Assembly: GCA_003313425.1 (NCBI GenBank)
Contig: NHZP01000062.1
Location: 62,001 to 126,000 of the forward strand
DNA: 64,000 bases
Source of the DNA: Pseudopyrenochaeta lycopersici
Lineage: Eukaryota > Ascomycota > Dothideomycetes > Pleosporales > Pseudopyrenochaetaceae
Direction: 5' to 3'
In this document: positions 21,299 to 31,895 of the stretch, in pieces
Layout: each line of letters opens with the position of its first letter
Position numbering within the stretch: the first letter of the stretch is position 1
Notes under the pieces: generated by a model
What the model was told of the DNA's origin: nothing
The model's input: the letters and a program-made list of their open reading frames with translations, nothing else
Databases searched by the model: none
Program-made: the position numbers and the translations under genes

Positions 21299-21544
21299 TC
21301 AGACCGAATTGCTCAAACTTCGCAATGTCGGACATGATGGAGTTAGGCGCTCTTCTGCGCTGAAGAACTCTGAGCTTGACTCGTCGTGAGCGAGCTTGGG
21401 GTGAGGGAGGAACCACGGTCTGACAATGTTATCTCTTGAATCAATTTGGGCGCGCTGAGCAATGAGAACCTCTACTACTTGCGTATGTCGTCCCCTAGCT
21501 GCGTATAGCAGTGGCGTCTTGCCAGCACTATCTCTTGTGTTCAC
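21299..21544 (-). pseudogene. ankyrin-repeat fragment
   Basis: On the minus strand, RDSAGKTPLLYAARGRHTQV followed by VEVLIAQRAQIDSRDN is a canonical ankyrin repeat. It goes out of register after about 40 residues. Probably a leftover of a repeat-containing (NLR or ankyrin) gene. Confidence 0.5.
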
Positions 21545-21696
21545 GTTAGCTCTACTAGATCACCATTTATAATATTCTTTTGCTTCACAAAACTGTGGTC
21601 CTTGAGATGCAATAGGGTATATAATTCATAGTTATTGCTTTATTTTTCATTGATTTACTTCATCAATATAGGCACAGTGCCACAAGTCGTGAATTC

Positions 21697-22177
21697 ATGA
21701 TGACGCTCCTGAGTGACTTAGTTTCCAATAACACTAGCGAAGTTATCGCTGGGAGCATCAGCCTTGACGCTCTCCCAGATCTGCTCGATTCCCTTGACAG
21801 CCTGGTCGCTCAACTTGCCCTTTTCCAGCCCTTGTGTCGTCTGCTCAATTCGTTATCTTGGCTGTGCCAATGGATCACACCTGTAGTCCTCGAAAAAATG
21901 GACCGAATGTCGAAGTAGGAAGAGTCGTGCTCCGTTACTCAGAGACAAGCCGTCAAAAAGGCCAGCTGGTACTCAGGGTCCATCTCACTGCTGGCTGCAG
22001 TTCCACGGCGCGCTCAAAGGCAGAGTAGTACGAGTTCCAGCGCGTGACAACTGGCTTGATCGGCTCAAGTATCCTGTGTTGATCTGTGGGCAGCTCAGCG
22101 TTAGCGAGGCGCTGAAAGTTTTCAAAAAGCTCATGTTGTTGCGGCGTTTTGATGTAGTTAATGACGCTAAGAAGCAC
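21697..22177 (-). pseudogene. hAT transposase fragment
   Basis: The minus strand contains LFENFQRLANAELPTDQHRI and LEPIKPVVTRWNSYYSAFER, the conserved TRWNS region of fungal hAT transposases, and further on KGKLSDQAVKGIEQIWESVK in another frame. Stops and frameshifts separate the pieces. It differs from the hAT at 1-1653. Confidence 0.75.
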
Positions 22178-22221
22178 GCCTAGAGGCCCTTCTTACTTAT
22201 CTGTCACAACCAAGACCAACC

Positions 22222-22515
22222 TTGCCAATCGCCCACTGCTCACAAGGAACAACCAGCTACGATGTCAAACACCACCGACAGTCGATTACTGCATGGAACC
22301 AAGCGCACTGCCTGTCCGAGGATCTCGCTCGCATAACGTCCAAAGATCAAAACCTCACGAAGCGCATGAATGATATCGATCAGCACCGCGAATTACTCCA
22401 GATGCAGCTTCAAAATTTGGATGAAGAGTGGAAGGAATTGCATGGGCAGAGAAAGGATGTTAGGACAAGTTTCAAAAGGCGGAGTTCGGCGTTCCGAGGG
22501 AAAGGTGATGAATAG
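22222..22515 (+). CDS. hypothetical coiled-coil ORF
   Basis: A 97-codon frame (non-ATG start at 22222; first internal ATG at 22367) is predicted helical: DQNLTKRMNDIDQHRELLQM followed by QLQNLDEEWKELHGQRKDV. Low-confidence gene between two remnants; no family recognised. Confidence 0.3.
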   Translation: MPIAHCSQGTTSYDVKHHRQSITAWNQAHCLSEDLARITSKDQNLTKRMNDIDQHRELLQMQLQNLDEEWKELHGQRKDVRTSFKRRSSAFRGKGDE

Positions 22516-23219
22516 CCCCAGGGAAATGGGAATAGCTGTAAATAGAGAGACGTCGACGAGGGACTGGTCTAAGCGATAGACGTTGGAAATTCGTTGGCAG
22601 ACGGGTTACTTAATTCCTGTTTGGGCTCCTTTCGATTTTGGGCCCTTTTGATTTCGGTACTTTTCACCTTTCGGGTACTTTCTATTTTTAATTTGCCCAT
22701 TTATAGCGCCATTTCTGGAGCCTAGAACACGTGCTCGCTGACGTCGATGCTCGCAGTCGCTGGCTCTCCTAGATTGCGCACGAGCGGCCGCGTGATGGTC
22801 TCCAGGCAGTCCTCAGTCTCAGTGAGCGGAGGTGACGTCATCACACTTGACGATGTCGATCGTAAACTGGCCCATACCTTAATCGCGTAGTTACATTGCT
22901 GCCAGCACAATTCCCAGCGCAGTGCGCTATCAGCCGCTCATTACTGGTCAGCGGCATTGACTAGCTAGCCAGATTTGAGCAACACTTGGTGAAGGAATGG
23001 TGTGGGAGCGTGGCGTCTCTGTCGGAGGATTTAAAGAGTAACATCGACTCTATAAGTTACGCCTTGCAGGTAGCATAGCCTCTTCGTTGATATAACCCTC
23101 ATTCATCGTTCGCTTGTATTTCGCAGCCCATGCAAGGCGATAGACCAGTGTCTCCAGCGCTGTAATCATGTCGTTGCAGCAGCAGCCACAGACTTCTCAA
23201 ACTCCTCTACAGAAAGCTG

Positions 23220-23300
23220 TCGAAGCTGTGCCATGAATACGACGCGGACATCTACTTCCAAGCGCGTCGTAACGGTCGCTTCGACGGGTTTATGTCTACG
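23220..23300 (+). pseudogene. MADS-like peptide fragment in element X2
   Basis: KLSKLCHEYDADIYFQARRN then GRFDGF, homologous to the X1 peptide. An upstream ATG (MSLQQQPQTSQTPLQ) is one base out of frame with it. See X1 for the reasoning. Confidence 0.35.
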
Positions 23301-23499
23301 CATAGTATGAGACAGGACCGCCTTGGTCGCCGCCAGATAGAGATGCTCTTGTAAGCCCCTTACCTCTCACACGTATTTGAAAACCAACTCTTGCCAAGGC
23401 CAAACTATATCCCTCGCCGGTGATCAGGTCGCCATCCCGCTGCCGCCGAGCTCATGAGTGCGGAAGTGCAGGCAGTCTTTCGGAAGGGAGTCGCTAGAA

Positions 23500-24708
23500 C
23501 AGGCTTGTAGGTAACTTATATAACATAATTAGAAGGGCAGTTCCAGTTATATAATAACCGCTCGAGGGCAGTTATATTATGTTATATAGTTATCTAAAAT
23601 GCCAAGACTGGATTAGTAAGCCTTCGAAAAAGTGAGATGAGTGCATAAAGCTCAAAATACGTACTAAAAGTTATATAATCTTCTTTATTAGGAAGTGTAG
23701 AGAGACTTAGGAGGACTTCTAGCACCAACACGGCCACGCTAGCTTCATCTCTCATTGCATTACTCTCCACCAGCACCTCCCTAGCCAAATCACCTGCCAT
23801 TGTCCCTCCGTCCCTAGCTGTTAATCTAATCCAGCTCTTCAAACACTCACTCTGTTCAACAACCTCAGCGCCAAGTTGGTGTCGCTCCCATATTATTGTA
23901 TGCCTGGCTCCGGAGAATACGCGTTTGCTTTCGGCACGCTGTTGCTGGATGTTAAAGCTAACAGCGAGGCGATTCGACTCCTCTTCTACCTTTGGTTCTT
24001 TATTCGATATAATATGCAGGCCATGAGTTGTCCGGAGATGCAGGCGGAAGGCAGTTGCACTACTAAGTCCCTTTCTACACCGGTTGCAGTAAAAGATCTC
24101 TTGGTTCGAGTTACCACGCTGTGGTTTGCCTTCTGGAGGCTCATCTAATACAATCTAAAGTTTATCTACCTCCCGTGCTCTCCAGCGCCATTTTGTGGTA
24201 TACCGACTTGGTGGTGCGTGTCCTTGCGGGCAAGCGTTAAGTCGTCAAAGTCGCGCGAATCAAGCTCGGAGATTGTTGAGACTTCGTCACTGGCTTCTTC
24301 TTGGGCTCGTTGAGAAGTCCTAGTTGTTCTTTGGGTGCTACCTATAGTGTATTTGAAAATACAGGTAGGGGCCAAAAAGATGTGGATGGCAGAGTGCAGA
24401 TGTTACCTTTTTGGCAGGCCTCAGGGGTCGTACGGGACATAGAGTCCGCAGGCGACGTGCGCACAGACGGAATATGTGTAAATTAGCCCCTTTTGCAGGT
24501 TAGAATGGGCTCGAGCGTCCTTGACTAACCTGGCAACTTTGATACCTCACATCTCCATGCAGCGGCCAGCAACACCAAAAGTTACTGTAGAGTTATATAA
24601 CTGTATAACTTAGGTAACATAACTGCCTGAGGCAGTTACAGTTATGTATTATGTAGTTATCTAACAATATAACTACATAATATAACATAATTATTACCTA
24701 CATCCCTG
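23500..24708. mobile_element. non-autonomous hAT-like element Y, copy 1
   Basis: The 1,209-bp insert has termini CAGGCTTGTAGGTAA and, reverse-complemented, CAGGGATGTAGGTAA, and is flanked by the perfect 8-bp direct repeat CGCTAGAA (23492-23499; 24709-24716). The uninterrupted site exists in X1. An 8-bp duplication and CAGGG-type ends fit hAT. The inside holds ATAAC-rich inverted segments and short frames, none a transposase. The copy at 63758 shares the right end in opposite orientation. Confidence 0.8.
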
Positions 24709-24869
24709 CGCTAGAACACCTCGGGCCCAGTGTCAACGAAATGGGCTCAACGTCAGCGAGGACGTGTTTTGGGCTCCAGAGAAGGGGCTACAAATAAGGT
24801 GATTCTAAATAGAAAGTGCCCGAAAGATGAAGGGAGCCCAAATCAAAAGTGAACATATTACTATCCGCA

Positions 24870-25265
24870 AACTACGAAGACCGAGCCCGTAGGCGGAGGC
24901 GAAGTAGCAAATGGAAATGATGCACGATAAGTAGATAGTGAGAGGCTGCGCCCCGAGAAGGTTAAAGACATTGCCGCAAGCGCAGACGCGAATAGCATTT
25001 CATTAGCGCCAAAGAAATCGCTGGTACGCCGGTACATGTCAAGGATGAAGGCGAGAGCAGACAGGACTCTGCGCTTGTCAGCAATAAACTTGCATCGATG
25101 AAGGTGTCCGACTTGCTTTACGAAGTACATGCGGACTGTACTCGCGATGACGCGATAGTTTAGGCCGTCCTTGATGTCGCTCCAGTACTAGGGCAGTCGC
25201 CGCTTGATATCGTGATACATGCCACGGCTAGGTCTCAGTATACGCCATCCTCGCCATCCTCGCTG
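24870..25265 (-). pseudogene. Bor1-like anion (borate/bicarbonate) transporter, N-terminal fragment
   Basis: On the minus strand the frame reads GWRILRPSRGMYHDIKRRLP, then TAG, then YWSDIKDGLNYRVIASTVRM and LSALAFILDMYRRTSDFFGA. This matches the N-terminus of fungal SLC4/Bor1 proteins (RGMYHD, KDG.NYR). A probable intron interrupts MYF...LSALAF. Near 24945 a frameshift splits NEMLFASALAAMSL from LGAQPLTI. The gene is cut at about 24860 by the end of element X2, and the transmembrane bulk is absent. Confidence 0.7.
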
Positions 25266-25354
25266 ATTTTGAAATGTGTATGAATCTCCCGTATTGGTTG
25301 TCGTCAAATGGTTCTTGGTTAGCGATATACAGCCACACGCAGTCGACCGCTTGA

Positions 25355-27125
25355 TCAGCCAAATGCAGGATTCCCGTGGGCGATGCAGTCGCGCGGAAGG
25401 CCCTGTAAAATGTTACTATCGCCACAAGGTATTGCGTCGAACCCACGTACTCGAACCACAACAGATCCAGCGCGCACAATGGCGCCACCACCAATCCTGA
25501 CGCCAGCTTCAATGATGCAGCCATCACCAATATAAACATTCTCACCAATCCATACATCTTGAGCGGCCTCAGCACCGTTGCTTCCTTTCAAAGCCTTAGT
25601 GTCGGTGGGTGTCTTTAAAGTTGAAATCGTGACACGAGTGCCAATTTTGGTGTTCATTCCAATGGCTATCCATCCAGAGTCGAGTAATTGGCAGTCTGAT
25701 CCGATAACGACGTTATCAGCAATGGAGAGATTGTAGCCATATTCGCAGTGGAAAGGTGCTATAACGTGTACGTTTCTGCCAAGGTGACCAATTATAGGAC
25801 GCTCTTCAGCATGGGGCGGTATCCATCTTGCTGCTATGATGGTCTTGAGACAGCGTCCGAGCTCTTCGTTTGCGATAACCACTGTGGCTTTGGCAGTACT
25901 GTTGAACTGATATACCGCTCTTGTGCAATGTGCACGTTCGTCCACCAACTGCCTATCAAATGGTAAGAAGGGCTGACCAGCCAACATTTTCTCTTTCTCA
26001 GATTTCTGGATCAACGGCTGCGGTACAAGTTGGATGGGTGGTACACTCGACGGCGCAGTCGTGGGAGAAGCTATTGAAGATGGAAGCGGTGACAGCGGCG
26101 ACAGCCGCTGAGAGTGCTGTACAACCCGATAGTGTTGGATTGAAACATTAGCGGCTCTAAAACAGCGTGAGCTGATTGATAAATACAGGGATTCTGAAGG
26201 CACACGCGACACTCAATCAGAGAGAGGAGATCCCGGATAAGACAGACTGGATACCCACGGTGACTTGAGAATGACTTACATGGCTGGTGATGGGTTATGG
26301 GCAACCACTTGGCTCAGGCTTTGTGGCGCGTGATAGTACAGTTGTGGAGTGTGCTGTTGATGTGGTGGCTCTTGGGAGCGAGATACAGGCTGACCTTGTG
26401 TCGCGTGCCTCTCATGGGCTGGGTTGTCCGGAGCTTGGGCATACGGCGATATATGTTCAGGAGGGCACGAGACTCTCGGCAGAGGTGGTGGCGCTTGCTT
26501 ACTCCCGTCACTGTCACCACAGTTGCTAGCCACTGCTGAGTTAAGCTCATGTTCTTCAGTGGCGATGGACAGTCCGCGAGCGCCACTATGGCCTATTGGG
26601 GTTGCTGCTGTGCATGCCGTGTGAGTGCTGTGAGCAGCTCCACAGAGGGGTATGTGGATCTGAGTGCAAATCGGACACCGATTGTAGACTGCGGCGATCT
26701 GCTCCTTTGCCTGTGTGGGTGGTGGAGGCTTTGTGATTCCCTTTTTCGGCCAGTACGTTCTGTTTGCATAGCCTTCACAAACAAAGCCACCTCGCGTACA
26801 ATTGGCACCTAATCATTGTATCAGACGACTATAAGGTATAGAACTTTGCTTGAAACTTACATTCAGGTTTCGCTTCATCGCACTTCTTCTTTCGTTTCCG
26901 ACATGTTCCACAACCAGTCTTAGTTCGGTGTGCGAATTGCTGCCCGAAGTCAGTTTAGTCATGAAGTATTCCAACAGAACATACCCTCTTCGTTTTCTTC
27001 AATGACACCTGTACGCCTGCTCGGGTCACCTCGTATGCGTTGGTGTCTGCAAAGCCATTTGAGTCGTTCGTACCACCCGTGGTGGCGTGCAACAGCGGTG
27101 GCCCGCCGTTCTGGAATGGCTCCAT
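25355..27125 (-). CDS. Zn2Cys6 domain fused to a maltose/galactoside acetyltransferase-like domain
   Basis: Five exons on the minus strand (27125-26985, 26939-26861, 26808-26280, 26156-25451, 25402-25355) with introns of 45, 52, 123 and 48 bp total 1,503 bases, 500 residues. After a short N-terminus the protein has TGCGTCRKRKKKCDEAKPEC joined across an intron to ANCTRGGFVCEGY: a C-x2-C-x6-C-x6-C-x2-C-x6-C binuclear zinc cluster. A proline/glutamine-rich linker follows. Then comes the Mac domain (SEKEKMLAGQPFLPFDRQLV) and left-handed beta-helix hexapeptides (NVVIGSDCQLLDSG; NVYIGDGCIIEAGVRIGG), ending CIAHGNPAFG. The helix family acetylates sugars or similar acceptors using acetyl-CoA. The last 48-bp intron is frame-neutral, so retention would also be open. 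I recall similar fusions in other fungi, unchecked. Confidence 0.85.
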
Positions 27126-28172
27126 TATGTACAGTTCACGACTTTTTCATTCTTGCTGGACGCTCCGTGGCATCTACGGCGGGTTCAGCAGCCCATCGTT
27201 TCTCGGCCTCTGAGGAGCTTTGACGTTGTAGGGTCCGCTGTTGAAGATTCGGACTCTCAAGCGACCTGTTCCTCCTAGGAGATTTTGGTATCCGTTCTCA
27301 GGCGATCTGAACAAAGAGCCCAAAGTGGCCACTGCATGTGTTGCTGGCTTCTGGTTTTTGGAGATATGGCTCAGCAGGCTCTGAGCACGGACGGAAGCGG
27401 AAGCGGTTATAAGCCAAGTGTCGTATGCTGGAACGGAAAACTTGGCAATGGCCTGGGCTTGATGTTGCTGATGTGCTCCGTTATAGTCGAGTATCGATAG
27501 AGATGCCTAAAGCCTGAAATCATTCGTCACAGCCAGACGTTGGGTGAGGCGCGAGAGTGGATAAGAGTGCACAACGAGTGACGAGACTCCAGACGCCAGG
27601 CGCCGCTTGCCGCGGGCAACGATTGAGCAGGGGTCGCTCCTCACTAGGGGCAGAGAGGACGTGCAGCACAATTGGACCGAACCGCTCCAACCCCCGCTTA
27701 TTATTCGGGTCACCCGAACAGCCATAGCAGCGCTTAAATCTAGATGGGAAGGCTTCGGCACGCATTCGCGCGGATGATTCGCGTGTATACGCCTAAAGCC
27801 GCTTTGTGAGTGCAGGTTCGAGTAGTTTTGACGGAGTAGTTTGCCGCAGGAATCAACGCTTTACGCAAGTTACCTAGGTAGGAAAAAGTTGTAGGACGGT
27901 TAATCTATCCGAGCTATGCTGCTGGCATTCTTGCACAAATTTGTACATATAGCATTAAGGTCCACATGCAATGATGCCTTACCGCAAAATCCAGCAATGC
28001 TAATGTTACAGCGGAGCGTACAACCGAACCAATTATATGGCACTGATGAAGCGGCGGTCGGATTTCCATCCTGCGCGTGTCGGCATTGGAAGCCGGCCAA
28101 TCACTCTAATCTCCCGTCAAATTAGTGCTCTTGGCGTTAATTCTCGTCCAGCAATGCGCGGAGATGAGCTAG
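27126..28172. other. intergenic, upstream of the fusion gene
   Basis: No recognisable gene. Probably promoter and 5' UTR of the minus-strand fusion gene, followed by target DNA of the next transposon. Confidence 0.4.
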
Positions 28173-28177
28173 ACGGG

Positions 28178-29621
28178 CACCTGGTCTCAGAAAAAGAGCC
28201 CACTCAGTAAGCGAGCACCCACCAAAATCGATGCCGCTCACCAAACTCTCTGATTTCAACCTCGATTATCTCAACCACCACCACCACAACACGCAGATGT
28301 ATTGCGCGGATCTTTTTCGGCATGTTAAGGAATGGTATTCCTGACTTTGAGACCCCAAAAAAAGCGAGGCTAAAGGGTGCTGCTGAGTGGGCAGACTATA
28401 ATTGGGCTCTCATACTTCTATTCAAATCTATTCAAGTACTACGGCGTCAGCAAAGAGCAAGGATGGGCAATCTTAAGAGAGGATAACTTAGAATTTGATC
28501 GCCGTCATCATAATAATGCTGCTATACCTGAGAAAAGAGGTCAGCCACTAGCTCTCTCGCCTAAGGAGCTTGAGAAAGTGGACAGGTTTCTTCAAGACCT
28601 TGGATGGCTAGCGAGAGTCATGACATGGCAGCAAATTTGTGAAGAGCTCGATCTGAACTACAATGGCCATTGCCTTAAAGATTACATAGGTTTAATGGAC
28701 TATTACAAGTATATTGCTTGCTGTAAAGGCTGGATCTCTAGCAGACTTGCGCTAAAGAGAAAAGAATGGAGCGAGGTTATACTTAGTCGCTACCCTCAGC
28801 CTCAGGACTGGAGGAGAGTTAGATTCTCAGACGAGGTACACTGGTTTGTAAGTGCTGAGGGCAAGGTTCATATTATTAGGAAGCCTGGAGAGAGGCTATG
28901 TTTAGACTGCATCTAGCATACTCTTAATAGAACTGATGAGAAGAAGAATGAGAGGCAGCATAGCTGGGCTGCTATAGGTTATAATTTCAAGAGCAAGCTT
29001 CACTTCTTTAATACTTAGAATAAGAATGGCAAGATGTCTCACCACGTGTATAGAGACCAGATCCTTGAGCTGGTTGTTAAGCCCTGGCTAGAGAGGGGAG
29101 ATGACTTCGTTCTAGAAGAGGACAATGATAGTGGCTATGGAGGAGGGTAGTTAAAGAAAGGGAATATTGTCAAGACTTGGAAGCAGAAGAATAAGCTTGA
29201 GCACTACTTCAACTGCCCCAGCTCGCTAGATCTAGCCCCTATTGAGAATTGCTGGCGACCTCCTAAGCAGTTCATGTTAAGATTTCCGCATTGGGATGAG
29301 TTTGAAACTCGTGAACTAGCTATTGAGGGATGGGAGAAAGTTACTTAAAAGTTCATAAATACTTAGGTTGATAGTATGCCTCAAAGGCTGAGAGATTGCA
29401 TTGAATTAGATGGTCAGATGACTGGATGGTGAGGAAAAACGCTTAAAAAGCTGCTCTAGATAGCTATCCAGTACAAATTTACAGCTTTAAATTTGAGCAC
29501 ATCCTTAAACTGCTCGAAAAACTGCTTAAAGTGGCCATCCTTCATCGTTTTGGTGAGGCTATTGGTGGTGTTGGGGAAGCCAAGCCATTTTGTGAGTGGG
29601 CTCTTTTTCTGAAACCAGGTG
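28178..29621 (+). mobile_element. Tc1/IS630-like element, copy B, with 5-bp target duplication
   Basis: Terminal inverted repeats begin CACCTGGT(C/T)TCAGAAAA and continue AGAGCCCACTCA (about 28 bases, one mismatch) at 28178-28205 and 29594-29621. They are flanked by the perfect direct repeat ACGGG (28173-28177; 29622-29626). No TA duplication is present. Element length is 1,444 bp. Confidence 0.88.
28290..29432 (+). pseudogene. Tc1/IS630-like transposase, copy B, several stops
   Basis: The longest open stretch (28377-28916) reads YFYSNLFKYYGVSKEQGWAI, VMTWQQICEELDLNY, YYKYIACCKGWISS and VRFSDEVHWFVSAEGKVHII. In-frame stops follow at CLDCI*HTLNR, FFNT*NKNGK, GYGGG*LKKG and two near FINT. The catalytic motifs [14 protein letters not shown] and LAPIENCW survive. 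Most stops are TAG or TAA where the intact copy A has Q, S or K, consistent with C-to-T decay. Confidence 0.88.
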
Positions 29622-29696
29622 ACGGGGACGCCCTCAAATCAATCAGCATGTCCTGCACCGTTTCTCGTTAGAAACTGATCTTAGGTCGCTTTCTGA

Positions 29697-29915
29697 ATGG
29701 CGATGCGCGACCTGGAAGACCGTCTTGCGCGATTTGGATTGGTCCAATATTTTCAAGTATTCGCTGATGAGGGGTTCGATACCTGGGGGGTTTTAATGGA
29801 ATGTGATCTGTAAGCATTGGATTCTCACATCGAGAATTATTTACCAACATTTCACAGACATCATCTTGGCGTTAAGCTTGGGTATCGAAGGGTATTTAAC
29901 GAGGTATGAATGTGA
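29697..29915 (+). pseudogene. SAM-domain fragment
   Basis: Exon 29697-29809 (MAMRDLEDRLARFGLVQYFQ; ADEGFDTWGVL) is followed by a GTAAGC...CACAG intron of 49 bp and then HHLGVKLGYRR. This is the SAM domain core (typically DLDxLGVKLGHRRKLQR). The domain stops at RR, followed by a second GT without a usable downstream exon. In ascomycetes this SAM type often precedes an HMG box (from memory); none is seen here. Confidence 0.6.
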
Positions 29916-29956
29916 ACAGGATGCCAGCCCCGATAAGCCAAGCTGCTTCGAAATTC

Positions 29957-30424
29957 TTAATGCTTGGCACTCATCTTGGTACCGAAATGTACAACTTCAA
30001 TGTTATTTCCATCTAAGTCAAGGACGTACGCAGCTATCTCCAGTTAGAACAGAACCCACATTCATGAACTGCGATAAAGCTTATACTTGCCATAATATCC
30101 CTCCATCCAAGGTCGCACACCTGGTTTGCCATTATCTTTTCCGCCAGCCTTAATCCCGGCGGCATGGAACTCATCCACAAGCCTCCGCTCTTTAACATAA
30201 AACGAAATATGCACGGGTGTTGGCTTCTCCGCGTGGCTGTTTCGATCGTCCGGTGTATGCTGCCGGAGCCAGAGGTCGGGGATAGGGCTAGTAGAGTTTG
30301 TGGAACCCAGGCCGACGACTGAAGGAAATCTCACTTCTCTGTAAGAGAGTGGAGATAATGTAGTGAGATAGAATTGGAGTGAGGCTTCAAGGTCCAAGAC
30401 ATGGATGGATACGTGGCCGAGCAT
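29957..30424 (-). CDS. VOC-family (glyoxalase/bleomycin-resistance-like) protein with a GC-AG intron
   Basis: Exons 30424-30091 and 30033-29957 give 136 residues. MLGHVSIHVLDLEASLQFYL opens the first beta-alpha-beta-beta-beta module; PTPVHISFYVKERRLVDEFH, AGGKDNGKPGVRPWMEGYY and, after the splice, AAYVLDLDGNNIEVVHFGTK form the second. The intron (30090-30034) starts GCAAGT and ends GATAG, a non-canonical GC donor. Without splicing the frame ends early and loses the DGNNIE motif, which carries the usual metal-ligand glutamate. Substrate unknown; relatives act on or sequester small molecules. Intact. Confidence 0.85.
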
Positions 30425-31015
30425 TCTAGTTGGATCGTTATTGCTCTAAGGATTGGAATCACTTTGGATACTTTTGGGCTTTATTATATTTCGAACTTGA
30501 ACGAAGTGCGTTTTCATTCGTTCAAATTAATCCTTCCAGGTTTTATACCATGATCGTTCGCTAACCGAGCACCGCTTTCCAAAAGCTCGGCGTTCTCGCA
30601 TATCCCGTATTTACGACCTAAAAAGTGATCGGTAATAGATTGAAAGTTCTACTGAAGTGGGACACGTGATCACTAGATGACTCACGCGTTGTGACTGACA
30701 CACGACGCGTTGCTAGGAGTAGTTTGGCGTGTATATGGACGTGAACCCTTCCATCTGATCACTGGATCTCATTACTATTATTTGGAGATTCTGGCTCGGA
30801 TCTGCCGATCCATAGGTACCGTTGGAGCTCGCCGCACCTCCCCATTAAATCATGTGCTATATAGAGGCGACAACGCCTCATCTTGATCGCACAGACTTGC
30901 GCTAACAATCCGCTCATAAGAGGGGGCTGTATATTGTTGACAAGTCGTTTCAGCGTTGAGAGGTTGGGGTCAATGTGGATTTATACCATGCCAAGCCTTG
31001 TAAAGCGTTCCTGCT
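30425..31015. other. intergenic, no gene seen
   Basis: Upstream of the VOC gene. GATCACT and ACGCG motifs recur near 30660-30760; nothing else is recognised. Confidence 0.35.
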
Positions 31016-31016
31016 G

Positions 31017-31255
31017 CGGGCTGCTGAGATTTGTCCCCACGTTTTAGTTGGACCCCAGATCACGTGTGACAGCCAATCACAAACGGTGATGTGACGTGAC
31101 CGCTCATCACAAACAGTGATGAGCCACTCTCAAACACACTCTTTCCTATAGACGTATATGTAGGTCTCTAGCTCGTAGATAGAAAGAATCATCACACTTG
31201 TTCTTCCAGTTCAGAGCTTCAACTAAAACGTGAGAACAAATCTCAGCAGCCGTTG
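31017..31255. mobile_element. short TIR element or solo LTR
   Basis: Inverted ends of about 32 bases: left GGCTGCTGAGATTTGTCC then CACGTTTTAGTTG (31017-31049), right its complement with two mismatches (about 31221-31255). The inside carries ATCACAAAC(G/A)GTGATG repeats and GATAGAAAGAATCATCACAC, which resembles the sequence at 44195-44222. No target duplication identified. It ends TGCTGAG...CTCAGCA, which would also fit a solo LTR. Confidence 0.6.
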
Positions 31256-31895
31256 ATGGGAAATTATTACGCCAAGCAGTGGTATGGCGGAAATTTGCCG
31301 TCAAGTTATCGGAACTTTAAATCGCCGATACTAATGGTGACAGGGCACCGAGGCAGACCAATGAAATCAGATAAGGCTATTCTGGTTGATTGGACGCCTA
31401 GCACGCCAGCTAAGCGCCCGTTGTTGCAATTATCCCCGCCAAACACTTGATCTCTTCGTCATCCCACCCTAGTGAGCGGCCATATCTTGTCACCTGACTG
31501 AGTAAATGGACCCGACGAAACGCATGGCGCAACGCACCTTCCTAACGCCAGGCCAGGAGCCAGCCTTTGTTCTTCACGCACTTTGACGAGTTCGCCTTCT
31601 ATTGCGTCCACTTTGACGCGAATCCTCATGCCAGCAAGCCAATTCGGTCACTCGCTTGCCTAAGCAAGAATCCCCAGCTTGCAATACCGTGCCAATAAAA
31701 GCCCTGTTGCGCAAAGTTTGAGCGTATGTCTGACGAGCCAACTCTATCCTCTGAGATCCTTTAGATAACTACTCAACTTCGCAATTCTTGCCACAATTCT
31801 TTTTGGGAGCCCATGATTGCTTCCCTACACGGCGAACCTTTAATTCGACCTTAAGTTCCGCCTCCACCTGGTAGCAGGACGATTTCTTACTGTAA
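31256..31895. other. intergenic, upstream of the F-box gene
   Basis: A 65-codon frame at 31253-31450 has no recognisable domain. Otherwise likely the promoter of the gene at 31896. Confidence 0.35.

Larger units (their letters stand above)
22620..24855. mobile_element. long-TIR element X, copy 2, split by a non-autonomous hAT
   Basis: The left arm at about 22620-22735 (CTTTCGGGTACTTTC; TTTCTGGAGCCTAGAACAC) is inverted relative to the right arm at 24762-24855 (GTGTTTTGGGCTCCAGAGAA; GAAAGTGCCCGAAAG). The interior matches X1 from about 13100 onward, including the KLSKLCHEYDADIYF peptide. Element Y (23500-24708) lies inside; removing it and one 8-bp repeat restores the X1 sequence GTCGCTAGAACACCTCGG. 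The right end abuts the Bor1-like pseudogene. Confidence 0.65.
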
